Shown piece after piece: positions 12,601-27,600 of a stretch of 64,000 nucleotides of DNA. Position 1 is the first letter of the stretch; the number at the start of each line of letters is the position of its first letter. Made by a program: the position numbers and the translations under genes. The stretch lies in NCBI RefSeq assembly GCF_024713975.1, contig NC_091098.1, positions 24,606,816 through 24,670,815 of the forward strand, in the 5' to 3' direction. The DNA is from Paralichthys olivaceus. Its lineage: Eukaryota > Chordata > Actinopteri > Pleuronectiformes > Paralichthyidae. The notes beneath the pieces are model-generated. The model ran no database searches. It was given only the letters and a program-made list of their open reading frames with translations, and was not told the origin of the DNA.

Positions 12601-15600
12601 CATGGATGGAAGTCAGCCAGACGCCGAAGTGGAAACGTCACAGAGGAGTAAACACGGATCACATCTCACTGCTGATCCTTCTCTTTGAATCAACTGAGAC
12701 ACTCGACATCTCAAATCAACACGTCACACAGACGTGAGTAAAAAAATCAATGATGGTTTACGGCACTGAAAGAAAAAAAGTGAACTTTATTTGACTTTAA
12801 GAAAAACGTATTCCCGTGACATATGATCACAATTTAAACATTTAGTCTCGTTCAGGTTCGAATTTGCATTTTTTGAATCTCTGTTTATTGAAAAGGGTTA
12901 AACAGGCTGGAGTCGGTTTCCAAACGTTTCTAAACCATGACGCCTCTTCGCAGGAATCTTTTGTTAACACTGCTTTAAAGCAACACTATGCAACTTGATG
13001 AGCAACAGCGCCCTCTGTTGGGCTCCGTGTTTTTACTGTTTCCAATTCTTCACATTTTAAAAGTTTCCTGCTGAATACTGGAGATTAACTCTGGGTTTTA
13101 ATAACTTCTTAGTCTTTTTAACTGATCTACGGTTCAGCTTCACTCCTCAACTTGCTGGAGCTGATTCTGACAGTTGAAGCTGTGAGTCAATCGGAAGATA
13201 CAAATAAGTGATGTGGATAAAGTTTGATCTAATCTAATCTGTTTCAAAACAATGTTTTGTCTGTTGTGTTAGTTAGATAGATATGATTTATTATCTCAGA
13301 GTAAATAATCGGTTAAATATATGAGCGAGGCCACATTATTGGCCAGAGCTTTCGTCTAGAGATTTGAATTCTCAAGCTTTTTGTCCAAAATTAGCGCTGG
13401 GAGGGACATAACCCCAGCAGCCCCTCACCATGACTACATGGACATGTAAGTCTTTGTTTCTTTTGTCTTTAAACAAAGTGGCCAATATGTTTGGTGCAGT
13501 GGGAAAGTCTGTAATTGAGCCAGTGGAACAAGGAAAGGCTCTCACAGATGAGATAAGCTAGATTTTGTCTCCCAGAAATCTCTTCGGGGCTCTTAATGCT
13601 GAGGTCAGGATGAGAGGTTAGGAGGACATGGGGACGCAGCCTTCATATCTCCAGAGAAGATTCCAGAGTATGATTGGTGGAAGGGGTTAAGAACAACAAT
13701 GGACAAAAGAGGTTTAAAATAGGCTAATCTGAAAAACAGTAGTGACTGCAGATGTTTTCTTTCTGGCATCATCAGGGCATGAGGCTGAGACAGAAGGAAA
13801 AGGGAATTCCTCACCCTTCGGCAAAAAAGTAACACAACAGGAAACAAGGACTAATGGAGGCCACTGTGGCACCTCGGCCAGCAGCTTTATGGCAGTGGAG
13901 AGGGGAAGGAAGGCAGAGGCGCGGGTGAATAGTCTGGACAACTAACAGGACAGAGACACTCAGGAAAAGTATTCAGCATTCAGCACAGGAAACCGAATTT
14001 CCTTCCCATCGCTGTCATGCTCAGATCTATATATGGAAATACCCCCGTCTCCTCCAGTCATAGCTCCATGATCACACGGGGAAGTCTAGCCGCCTTCCAG
14101 ATAAGACAACATATTAAAGAAAGTACATAATAATCTCAGCCTCCTCTTTAATCACCACATTAAAACAGCATTGACCTTTGTACGGTTACAAAACATGGCA
14201 AGTTTACTGGAAACAGAGGCATTAAACCAAAGTAATGGGGATTGTTTGTAGGCTCATGTCAAACCACAAAACGTGAGCGTGTTAAGAGACTATATGTTCA
14301 TATCCTGTCCTCACAGCAAAATGTGGCTTTGCCTTCTGTGACTTTTATTTTCTTTCTGCACATTTGTATCTGACAAACTTACTCTGATGATGTGAACGAG
14401 AAAAATCCACTTCTTAGATCTACGTTCAATTTTCCATTGTTTCACTGATAACAACCTTTCTGACCAAATTTATCACAATCACTTTCGGTCAACAGTGTTT
14501 AATGTCCGCTTTGTTTAAGTCTCCTCTTGGTCCTCACCCAAATTTAGCAAGTGAAATGTGAAATGTGAAATATCGAATAATGTTTTGGGAAAATGCCCCA
14601 AAAAAATGTGGATAAAGGGGAAAAGAAAGAAATCCTTTCTGAGCTGCCTTTTCAAAAAAGGAAACTGTTTTCCTTAAGGCTGCGAAGAGAAATCTAGAGA
14701 TGAGAAACAAGAAAAATGCACCAAGAACAGAAGCGTAACGAGCAGCAGAAAACCACAGGCATGATTAAAGAGTTAGATCCCCGGCGCAAAGTTTAATACG
14801 TTATCTACTTTCCGCTGCTACGGTGCGATGTGATATAGTGGGGTCCCTGCATATAAATACTTATCAGGTCTACATAAAAACAAGGGGGTTGGAAAAAGTG
14901 CAGTTGTGAATGGAATGCAAAACAGAGGTGCTCGGCTGCAGCTTTTATTGTTCATCACACTTTCATGTATCTTATAGTCCTGTCAGATCTGCCACCGGTT
15001 GAAAGGATGAAAGACGAGAGGAGATGTTTATGTCTGGAAGAAAAAGCTGAATGCTCCGTGTTATGACCAGACTCTGGAGCGTCGATGAAGGCGTTCGGGG
15101 GGGAGGGTGTGGCAGGATGTGAAAATGCATCATCATTCAGGCACAGACGCACACGGACACACACATCGCTGCATACATCCAGTTGAGTCACACATGAGGG
15201 AACTTTACAGGGATGAATCGGATCTTCCACGCATGAATAAAATCTGTCACAGAGAACTGGTAGATTCGTTAGATTTGCTGGATGCTTACCTGTGCTCTCA
15301 GTCCACGGTGTGCTTCCATCATCCTCTCCACTGGGCAGATCTTGGGAGAAAGAAATGCAAGTCAGTGTGCGGGTTCACGGGTACACACGCTTTATTCGTT
15401 TATGTAATAATTTAAATGTACGATCTGTCAAATTCCCCTGAAAAGCGTGAATCCTGCAAGTTAGCGTTGATACAGATGAAATCATCAGAATAAGTCACAT
15501 TCCCCTAAGGAATGCATTCTGATAAAAAAAAAAAAAAGACAGTTCCCATGAATTGAGGGCAGCTGCTGCTGTGGTTTGTTGTAACACATCATCTCTCGAA

Positions 15601-18600
15601 CCCACCTCCCGAAGCTTCATCTGCAGCGAAGTCCTCGTCATCGTCCAGTAAGCTCGGAGACGCCTGGACGTCTTTCTCCGCCTCCAAGTCCTCTGGCAGA
15701 GGAACCTCTCCCCACACCTTGGAGGCCTGAGTCACCTGCAGCAAACACAGAGATTGATGGGGGTTAAAGTCTCCACAGAGAAAGGTTACACCCAGTGCTG
15801 TACATGGACCGTGGAAGGGAGGAGGGGAGATGGGAAACAGGGCTTTGAAATGTGTTTACATTTATCGTTTATTATCTCTTGGAGGGCGACTCAACAGTTC
15901 GCATTTAGGGCTCAAAAAACTTTTTTCACCGCACAATTTGCTATTGAGTTAAAGTTAAACGGAGGAAGTTGGCAACAGATATTCACAGCTGACTGCAATG
16001 ACCCACATATGAGAACACACACACACACACACAAAGAAACAAACAGCAAACAAATCTCTGAAATCCAGGGAAAGCAGCTGCATTCAGATCAGAAAAAAAT
16101 CCAGCATACCACAACTATTTGTTCACGACAGCTCCTCACTGGAGGGAAGGAGTCTCTCATGGAAACATTATGTCACCTGCAGCAGTAAAACACATCAGAT
16201 AAATGCAGCCTCTCAAAGTGCAGGTTGTGCACTTGACTGTGATCTTTCCGTGTCATTCAACTCGTTGTACGAATGGAACAACGGCAGGGGTGTGACCGAG
16301 TGAAACTGAAAAGGCAGAGTCGGGCCCTGGGGGGCTACAGTTACGGGGCCCTGCACTGGGCGTACACACCGCCCAGCAGGGGAATCACACCTTGATGCAC
16401 GAACGTGTCAGGACCTCCAAGGATTGGAAACTAAAAAGTAGCATAAGTGTGGATGTAGCTTCAGATTTGCAGTTATTCATTGATCAGACAGTTTCAGATT
16501 TAAGGAAAAGGTTCTTGAACTTTTGCTTGTGCTAAGAAACCCATCAACGTCGAAATCCCTAGAGCAACGCTGCAAGTATTTATAGAGAGGTGTGTGTAGA
16601 GTTCAGTAGAGAAGTGTTTTTACTGTTTTCTTACATGTAGAAGCAACAAAACTAAGGTTTTATAAATAAATGCATCAAAACAGCAAAGCGAGAGTAGAGA
16701 CAAATAGCCTTGGTTTGGAGTAATGTCGTATTCAAGGATTAGATAAATGTAGCTTCATCAAAACAAGGTCATTATTGAGAAAACTACTTAAAATCATCTT
16801 CTTGTAGTTTACCTAATGGACACATAAGCTTCCACAATGAGGAAACACAAAGCTTAGCCAGCCATTCTCCTATCTGATCATCTTGATAAAGTTCGCTGTG
16901 TTGCCCCGCAGGAGCCCAGTGAGGGTTTTATTATCTCTGCTCTCACCATCTCAACATCCAGACCCATGCTATAAGTTGAGTTACGACCCTGGCTGGATGC
17001 CACCCCTGGCATTTCCAGTTGGCATGGCCCGCCAGTTCCTATTTCCACCGAACTCTGTCATGGTAGTTTTCCCATTTAAGTGGCTCCAGCTAATAAATAA
17101 CTCGATCTATCCCCCCAAATCCTCTCTCCCCTGACTGAACACCCTTACAACAACAATCCCGGGACATTTTCAAAAGGAAACTGCTGACTATCCAGATTCT
17201 TTTCAGTTGTGCCGACCAGCCAACCATCGGTGTGATCATCTCCTGCTTCCCACTCCCTTGGGATGTGGTATCATCTGGCCACACTGGATGCCATCTAGGC
17301 AAAAACAACTGTTAAACTATAGCCTTTGCTGGACAAGTCCAGATAGACGTCCTCAAACAAGTGCAGACCAGCTGCACTTGTTTGAGGACGTCTATCTGTC
17401 CTCGTCTTAACTTCACATGATTCACTTTCTCACTATGCTACTGCGTTCCAGCTCAAAAAGCCGGCGCGACCTTTACTCCCAGTCTCAGAGTTGAGACACG
17501 TCTGCGGTGTTTAAGTTATCTCTCCCTCGAGATAAAGCTCCTGACCGACTCCGGGTTTCTTTGAACTCCGCCCCACCCAGAGGACACCGGCCTCCGAAGC
17601 TCCTCGCTCTAGTAACTTGTTGCAATTTCCAGGTGGACACATGGCAGCCAGGTACACGCTTGAAGAGAGCAGGCAAGCACATACACATACGTATCTTACA
17701 CGCATGTGACAAAGACACACACGAGCGCACACATTCCAGTCAAAAGGAATTCCACTGTTTACTTATGAATTACTCTGACTACAATGCACAATGTTTGCCC
17801 TGTTGGACGAAGTAGCGGTGGCTCTACAACGAGGGAACAAGAGAATCCAAAGATAATGAGAAACAGGTGACACTTTACAGAAGCCTGAAGACGGGACTTA
17901 AATGTGCCCAGCTGCTGTTTGGAGGGACCGAGGGAAATTACTGCATTTTGGTCCATGAAGAGTTGAAAAGCAAAAGTACAGGAGCAGAAAATTCTGGGAA
18001 GAAGAGATTGGGTCAGATGGAAATTACTGAGCCAATATCCTTTCAAGACGGTTCAAGCATCAGCTGTCGAGGAGACTTGCAGCTGGAGACCCGCTGTCCA
18101 CTCTGTTCCCAAACAACTGTTGGCTCCTCAACATGCACATCTTCACTGGTCATAAACAACCAATCAGATTCCCATGATTCTTTGTTCCCTGAAATGGCTG
18201 AGACAGTTGTTCAGATTCTCCCCCAGCTTTTATTTCTAAAACCACAAGAACAAATGTCTCATACTTTTTCTCATCTGACTCACCGGGATTAGGTTTAACG
18301 TTCTATTATGGGATTTAGTATCTTTAACTTTGATACTGCGATAAAGCCGCTGCGGCTAATGTGGTATTCTACATAAACCCCACTCCTTCACTGATGCTGG
18401 CTTGGTAACTACTGTATGATGAGTTATTTTTTAGACCGGTTCATACATGTTTCACACTTTAACTCACAATTTGTTAGAAGAACCAATCCTCTATCAACCT
18501 CCATCCATCCTCTACCACTTTTGAGTTTCCTGAAACATTAAGTTTCCTACTTAAAACACAAGGGACCTCAACAACAGGAATTTTTGTACGTTAAATCTAA

Positions 18601-21600
18601 AATCAGCTGACCAACACCAAGGCTACTGGTTCTCCTGAAAGGATGGAGCCTTTTGTCTTTGTCACATTGATTTTGAGTTGATTATTACTGGACCCATGTT
18701 TGAAGAGTCTTAACTTCCAATCAGTTGCAGAGCGACCCAAACGCAGCAGCTCATAGCAGAATAGGCCAGTTGTGTAGGTGGCAGTGCATCAAGTGTGTTA
18801 TGGAGTAATGCTCATTCATAATGATTTCATTCTTAAAAAGAGAGAATATCACAGGGGAGAGAACACAGCCTTGTTTTAGAGTGAGCACATCAGACATGTT
18901 CCCTCTAAAGTATGTATTTTTAGAAGAATGTGCATCTGACTTGAGATCTGGACTAAAATCCAAGACAAACACGCGGTTTTGTGATTGTATAATATTATAT
19001 TCTTATATTGCCATGTGTTAATAATAAGCAAAAAAAATACATATTTATTGCCACACGTATCCTTCAAGCTCTGGCATCAGAAATTGTTAGATTCAGCTAC
19101 TGAAAAGCATTCACAGACAAGAAACTGTCAGGAAATTAAACCCAGGAGAGAAGCAATAAGCATGCACAGGCTTTGTGAGGGATATGCAAGATACTGGGAG
19201 TTTTGAAGTTTCTGGCTGTTCCACTGACAACTTTTCTGAGGAGTTAAGAGAATCTCAAGGGATCAGAATCTCAAATGTTGGGGGTTTCTGCAATGCATCA
19301 CAGAAATGGGCTTTTCCAAATGTGTGTCTCTTGCATCTAAATTACCACATGAATGGCAAAAGTGGATAAAACTAACTAGACATACTTGATTAAACTGAAT
19401 TTAAGGACTGTATTGTGCTTTAAGAAGTCTTCAAAAAAATCCAAAACCAATGCTACTGTCTTTGAGACATGAATCCAAATATAACAGTTGAGTGCACACA
19501 AATGCACTGACATGTGGTAGCACATGCAAACATACACCCACACTCTGGCTTTCTCTTCCTGGTTACATCTCTGTGACAGCCAAAGCCTGTCAGAGGCAGC
19601 GTGAGAAGAATTCTGCAGAGGGACTTGATTCGCCCACTCTGCTAATAAGCCCACAGATGCAGCTGCAGGACAATCTGTGAGAAACATCTTAAAGGCAGAG
19701 CCGCTGCGCTACACAGACACTGAGGAACTGGACGGAGCTCATACTAGACATGAGTCTCACAGGAGTGACGCTCGCTCATGAAAATATGTGACACCGTTTC
19801 CTGATAGCGGCTGCAGAGGTTTAGCATTTAGAGCATCTCCTGAGCTCACTCAACCTGTCTGCATTTGTCTCCACCGGAGCGTGTGATACGCAAACATAAA
19901 AAAGATGAGAGCTGAAAAGGCGGCGCACCGCATTGCTCATCACACCAATCAATCGATTCAGATAGCAAGTTGTGACCTTTTGTGCAAGCAGTGGACAGGC
20001 ATCCACAGAAAAACTTCACAAGATGAATTCCCCAACCTCCTTGACCTTCCATCCGTCCCGAACCTCCCCCCCGCCTCTCTTTGCTACGCTCCCTCTTGCA
20101 CACTAACAATATCTGCTTAAACGTGAAGTAGCCGCCTGTACTAAACAGGAATGGAATGTAAACTGCAGAGAGCATTAAGTGGATGAAAGCTTGACACATG
20201 CTCTTCTCTTTAGGTAAAGCAGGCTGAAAAGAAGGAGCCCACCAAGCACTGCCAGGCACCAGTGACGCCTGAGCTGCCGAACCCCTGAACTCCCTTTACT
20301 CGACTGCTATCTGTGGAGTAGGTGCAGGAGTAATAACACGGTTGCATTAAATCAGGTCCATTACAGCGCCTTGATAATGTAAAAGTAGATGATGGTTGCA
20401 CATGTACACACAGAGATTAAGATCCCCAAAGCCTCACATGAGGATAAACATGTATGGTGTTTAAAACTACATGCACTGCCCTTCCTTCTTCAGAGAATAA
20501 AACAAAGGAAACTGATACCACAACATGCTTTACACAAACATGGTGATCTCCACATAGCGAGGGGATTATTTTGTGGCATTCTTGGCCTTTTTTATTGAAA
20601 GAGTGATAAAAGAGAAGGCGGAAAGACGTCAAGTCGAGGAGAAGTGATCCTTGTCCACACACTTGCAGACGTCCCAAAATGATCCACAACAAAGTTGTGA
20701 CAACAGGCGCAGCTTTGTGAATGTTTGTGAATGACACGGAGACGGTTCTCTTGTGTTTAACCCTTGCTTGGAGTGGTGGGTAACTGACAAACTGCCACTT
20801 CTGACACCATGAACCTCTGCCTGGGCCCCCGCTGCACAAAGAGCCCGATGAGTGACGCCCTCCTGCTCTCCACAGATCCCTGACATTTCCACACGGTGTA
20901 ATCCAAAGTGATTGGGCCGGGAGGAAGTAGAAGGAGGCTCTTCATTCAAAAGACAAACACTCTTTGACAACGTGCACAGATTGTCTTCTCAAAGTGTTCC
21001 ATGACTAATACTGTGGGTGCAACAAACACACTGGATTCTTCTCAGAAAAAAAGGAAGGAGGGAAGGAGGCCCGGGAGTAAAGTGAAGGATAAGTCCGCAT
21101 TTTTGAACAAATGCTTGGAGTGCCTTCCTAGCCATCTTCCCCCGGGTCATTTATTCTCTCTCCCACACAACAGCCATGCCATACATTTTACAATAAGCTC
21201 AGTCTCCCACTGGAGCTCGCACTTTCTCGACAATCGTGCCGACTTTTCAGATGCATGTGCTGCTGCGAGGCGATGCAGCAGAGTGCAATGGGGCTGTTAC
21301 ACCGTGTTAAAAAGAGATGCCAATTTAGCGCAGCGGAATAAATCACTGCCAGCTTCATGACAGAGGTTTACAAAAATAACACAAATCAACACAGCAGATC
21401 CATAATTTTTTTTTTTATTCCATACATTCCTCTTTCTCATGAAAACAGGTGGCTGCAGAGGTCTGGTAATCTAACTTCTTTCCAACTCTACACCCACAGA
21501 TCTTTTTTTTTTTTTTCCCATTTTCAAAACTTGTAGCCTCCAGCCCCGACCAACGCTACCTCGAATGACATCATCTGAATGCTCCCTCTGCAGCCACACA

Positions 21601-24600
21601 AGGCGTTCATTCATTTTCTTTCATTTGCAGCAGCAATGTCCCGTAAACAGACTCTGATGTGTTAAATGATTATACAAGCATCATATGAATAAAGATCATA
21701 CCATCTGCACCTTGATATAAACAAACAAAATCAAGAAAAAACACACACGGTCTTTTGTGTTCTCATATCTGCTCCGTCTCTTCTGTGGCGAGCGAGATGT
21801 CCCCAGCTCGTCAGCGTCTGCCACACATTCTCACTGACTCCTCTCTTTTTACACGATCATTTCACCGTGCAGGGAGGCATTACAAAATAAGCACCCGGCC
21901 TGTATGAACTTGAGCAACACAGGACAAAAAGGATGTTTGAAGAGCTGCAGTAAAAGTTAAAAAAAAAAAAGAAGGTAATTTGTCTGTTTTCTCTTTCTTG
22001 TTTCTCTGAGATCAAAGTTAAAGGAGGGTGAGCAAATGAATCCTAACCATGTATACACGCTTACACTTGTACGTACTTGCAAAGCCTTACAACCACACCT
22101 ACTTAACAACAGACTTGGGTTGACTTTGGCCAGCGTTACTGAACCAAATGGTGAGTATGTGCTGTACAAACAAATTATAGCAAAACTGAAATCGGGAGCA
22201 TTTCTCTAACTGACTGATGCACCAATTTAAAAAAAACCCCACAGGGAATCATTCATTTACTTTTCTTAAGTAAGAGCTTCACATTTTGATTTTTCATTTC
22301 CGAATGGACTCCAAATAGAACAACTTGCACAGTGGGGGTGAGTCGTCATGATATATTATAGGCCAAAGGCCACAGCCTGGCGACACCACGACCAGACAGA
22401 GAGCAGAGATCGTAAGCGCGGTGTGAAACCCGACACCGGAGCTTAGCTCTGACCAAAATGCTATCTGATGGGTATGCATACAAAGAGCAGCACAGCAACG
22501 CAGAACAAGACTCTTTCTTGAAGTTTCCTTTGTGAATCTGGTTTAATAGCAATAGAGAGCAGGGGAGTTCTTATTATATAAAATGTCTTCAGGCTACTTT
22601 ACAGGTAGCAGAGAGTGTTTGTAAGAGGTGGACTGTACTTAATTTTCACTGTGGGTGGGATAATTGAGCGTGAACACATTCCACCCAAACATCCAGTGGC
22701 GTGAAGGCCCAGCTGACACCTTCAGAAGCTCCGTCTTTTCAATTATCACCCCAACAGGGGCCCCAGCAGGACCCTGCGTCAAGAGACCACCTAGAATTGT
22801 GACCACAGTTTGTCCAGTTGTGGAACTTTGAGCCCCTCCACCAGCCAAACCTTTTAAACACTTCCTTTATTTACACATGCAGGTATTAAGAAGTTTACAC
22901 GTACACACATGGACGGATGCATACGTGCACAAAAACACTGGAAGCACATTTCAGCCGGCTGCACCTATTGTGTTTTAACGGGGCTTCGTGGTTTGTGGGA
23001 GAGGAGATTTATTGGATTTGAGGTTTAGCTCTTAAAACTACTGCGGCTCATACTGTGAGAAAAGTATTCGAGTGAATGTTTATACTCTAATGAATAAGAC
23101 AAGGCTGAGCTCCAGTGTCAAACAAAAGCTGAGTGATTAAAAATAGTCAGCGTCAGTGGAAAAATATGATCAAATCCTATCTCACCTGAACTACATGTCA
23201 CATCAAACATAAACACTGAGAGTAATTCATGGCGTCTATAAATAGTGTGTGTTTCCGGTAACATTTCTGAGAGAGTGACCTGGAGGGGTGGAGGGGACTG
23301 AGGGGCCAGCTCCAGTTCCTCCAGACGACAGCTGACAGGCGAGGAGCTGAGGCCGGTCGCAGCCCAGAGGGGAAGAGCAGCTCCGGCCTGTTTATTTATA
23401 ACAGATAGTCCCTCTGGAAGCACGGCTGTGTCATTTAAGATGTCTGCTTTCGTTCCCACTGGGGGAACTCAAAGGGGATCGGGGATCGTAGGTATCCCAA
23501 CATTAAGCTCACGCTGCGATAAAGCAGCACCAGGACGAAGCCCAACTGGAGCAGAGGAACTGTGGGTATCTGGAACTAAATGCTAATGACAGCATGTCCT
23601 CACTCTCATGCTGATGTTCAGCAGGAAGTGCTTGCCACCACATTGATTGTAGTTTTAACAAAAGCCAATCACCACGAAATGTGAAGTGAGACTTTCATCA
23701 GAAACCAAAATAATGGACAATTGGTGTAAGCTTGAAAGAACACCAAAGTTATTGCAATTCATTCTGACAGGGACATGTCTAAAGCATTAATTCAATGTTG
23801 ATCTATCCAGTAGATGTTGAGGCATTTCACTTATACCAGCTTCATTGTGTTGCTTGAGGAAAATCAGGGGATTCCCCAAAGGCCTGGAAACATGAATCTC
23901 TGTAAATGGTAATTCATCCAACAGTTGTTGAGTAATGTCACTTTTCACACAGGAATGTCTGTTTAAAAACTTCATGTCGATCCATTTAACCGATTATAGA
24001 GATATTTCACGCAGGAACCAAAGTAGACATAACCGTAACCTCGGGGCAAGTTAAGATTAACTGAGTGTGAAGTGTGATTTTATTTTACCAATTTAAACCT
24101 AATGACAGATTCGGCTGAGTTGATGTAAAGGCTCGTGGACCATTTCAGCCTGAGAAAGGAAGCAGCAGCAGCTGTTTGATGGCTCCGTAATTATGCTCCG
24201 GTTCGCTCACAGTGATGGCAGCACTAGTGTTAAATTTACCGTTGTCTCTTTTTCCTCTCGCCTCAGGACCAACTAATCGGACACCACCTGTTGACTTGGC
24301 CACGCTCTCGTAGTCCCACATAATCACAGGCCAGAACCAGCTCATTCTGTCAACTCAGTCCCCCTCCTGTGTATCATAGTCGATTAGTTCATCATTACAC
24401 TGTGGGAAAAGTGGGCTAAGTAGACAAAATCTCTTTAAGTATGCAGCTTATGCAACCATTTATGGAACAAAGTGGACATTTGGAGTAGCAGCATACTGTG
24501 TGTAAAGCTTTCCACTGGGGTGCAGGAATGAGAGGTTTGCATCACCGCAATAACGGATCGCTCATGAGGATTGACTGAGTGACAACAGGCCGAATTGTCA

Positions 24601-27600
24601 GGATGAGAAAACCCTCCCGGCGTCCTGGCTGGAGGAAAAAAAGCGTCATGTTGGTAAAGCCACTTTCCGCCAGTTCCCAAGGTCATGCTATTTGGCATGG
24701 CGATCTCACAATTAACTGAGGTTTGGCAGGGGGGGAACATTGTGAAGCTTCTGGAAGAGAAAGCTGTTCCAACATGTTGAGTGTCTCAAACCCCGGGTTT
24801 TGAACGGTCTTTGTTTGGTAACCCAAGATGCACTTTGAGCTTATAACATCACAACAGAACCTGCTGTTAACCCACCAGAACTCTTTGTTGGGCCCCATCT
24901 GCACATCAAAGCCTTCCTCCTTTTTTCCCACAAGTTTTTCCAGTAATTCTCTGTTCGCTCTGTCAAGACTAAAAAAAAATTAAGTCCACAGAACGTGATG
25001 AAAATATTCCTTCTCAGCTGTTTGTTTCATTAACATAAACACAACGGGGCTGCGGCAGGAGAGACGGCTCCGCTCGTCTACAGATGTTCTGCACTGAACA
25101 GCAAACAAGACTCTGTATTCTCATGTTGACTGAATCATCAAAGAGAGAAAGGAGAGGAGGTATTCAGGGGTTATCCTCGTCTTTCAAGAGCCCCCCCCCC
25201 TCCATCCTCCCCATTGGAAATTACCTGACAGCTGTTTTTGCGAACCTGTGCACCATGGGAAAGTCAAAAGTGGGAGTACATGAGAGTAAAGGAGAAATCA
25301 GATCTAGCTTCAGAAGAATATCCATAGAAAAGGTCAACTTTCATCAGAACCCACACAGAAAAGCATGAAAAGCTCAAATACCCAGATTAAAGAAAGAACC
25401 CATGTGAGTGTCGTGGGCTAGGTGCACTTAGTCACTGAGGAAGGAAGGAAACCTATTTACACGACACAAACCCAATGACAATGGGTACTTTCCACTGGAG
25501 GATCCATCTCATACAACCACTTGAAAAAGATGACGGACTTCCATTTGTCTTCAAGCATTAACTGTTGCTGTGGGATTTATTTTCTAATCATGCTTTGAAA
25601 GATGTTCTTACTTTCTCATTGTACACATGAAATCACTAAATCGGGGCCTGAGCCCAACTTATAGAGCTGTCGACAAGAGGAGTCTGTTCTAATTAGTGTC
25701 AATCAATGGACTCAACGTTCTGGCTGCTGTTTCTGTTGAAGATGGAATCGTTTTATTCACATGACAAACATCGGTAAATACTAAATCACAGATAAGACCG
25801 TTACGGATGCCTCTCACATTACATACAGAAGGTTATGGCAGAACAATATTTGCCAGCTCCACAGTGACACATGCAAAGCCATTTCTGAATTTGCCATTTT
25901 TGCTTCAGCATGTTTTCCAGGTCAGCTGCACTTGTTTAACTGGGATGAGAACACCGACTGTGTCTGCTGGACTAATGAAGGCTGAAAATTCTGTTCCAGA
26001 AGCAGGTTTGCTGCAGCTGCTGCCGTCTTATGTCATCCATGATGCAAAACTCTGCTCTCGTCTCTATTCTGGACGGTGGTGTGTTTACTTGTTAACACCA
26101 CTGACAGATCTCAAAGACCGAGCTTGATCCAACAGGGATTTAATGCAGCATATCCGCGAGATTGAACGAAATGCGGTGAGAAAGTCCCGTGCATTCCGAC
26201 AGGAGATCTACGAGAACAGAGGTGGAATTCCCTGCAGATAAAAATATCAGGGGCAGTGTAGCTGCAGGTGTTATTACACCCTCCTTCAGAGGCCCTGCAG
26301 CCAGAGAGGTGCCACACGCAGAACAGGGGGTTAGGTCTAGTGAGGAGACGTCTTCAGCATCAGCTTAAACAAGACTGAGTAACTTATAAACTGCAAGAAT
26401 CTGTTTTTCAGAGCTTCTAGCTATTGTGATTATGGTCAAAACAATAATGAGTTTAATCATTGCTGTGTAGGTCAAAGATTCTTTTGTATGAGGCTCTTTC
26501 CAATGTGAAACTCTATACATGCATTTTCCAGGTCTCTCCTCAGAGGTTCAGTACAGTAGGCAGTCTGCTGCTGAGGCTGGCCGGTCCCTCAACTCCCTAT
26601 TTGAGGTTAAGCCTGGACAAGAACCAATAAACAGTGAAGAAAGCAATGTTTCAGAAAAACGCTCTGAGTGGTGGCAGGGACAGCCAACAGTTGCACAGCA
26701 CGCTGGCACACCCACATCTGTGCTGCACATGGAAAGCAGCTCGAATTTGAAGTCAGAAAACATGCTCCTCAGAGCCGGTGAGGACGGGATTGAGTTAGAA
26801 GATATGACACGCACACACTTCTGGTCCGGAATCGACTGAATTTTAATGACCCAACATGGACAAGAATGTTTTCAAGCAAATCTGCCCACTCTCTGGTTAG
26901 CAGAGATGTGACCTTAAGCTTCAGTGTAACAAGGGACTTTCCTGCAGGTTGTAATCTACGTTTGGAGAAGGAAGTCTGGGTTTTTCCCCCCAATCCAAGG
27001 ATCAAGGCAAATCTTAACCACCCTCCAAAAAGCCAGCGAGCTTTTCTTCTTTAACGATAACTAAAGCACAGAAAGGTGAACATTCCTGAAGCCAATTATT
27101 GGGCTCGGTATGTGAGAGGGGATCAGGTACCCGCTTTGTCGGCAGAAAATGCCTTAATTCTGTTTGTCTCTCATCTTCTCCCTTCACCCCTGACTCAGAC
27201 TCCCTCTCTCACCCCTTGACAAAGGATCAAGGGGCAGGACACTTGCAAAGAACCGGATTATATTCTGGAGGTTGTTTGAAGGAGAAGGATCTTGGGAATT
27301 CAAGTGATGTGTAGGTTGGATTTCACTTGGTGTAAAGCGCTTTTGTTTTGGCTCGTCAGAGAAGCCCGGCACTATAAATAGGTAACCGCCGCTTAAATCA
27401 TCAGGTTCATGTTTTGTTCTCATCTTCTTCCATATTTAACAGTTTCTAGATCTCTATAAGCTGATAAATTCCCTTTCTGGATTTCATCCTTATTCGGTAG
27501 GACAGAAGCGGTCGTTCACTTGGCTTAATCACTTAGGTTTTTAACAAGTGTTGGCAGCTGTTGTTTTAACAGTTGAGCACTCGCACAAGAAGTTTATTGT

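Noticed and set aside
17340..17398. A microRNA gene at the perfect hairpin
   Set aside because: Animal precursors usually contain mismatches and longer loops. Without small-RNA reads I list it only as an inverted repeat.
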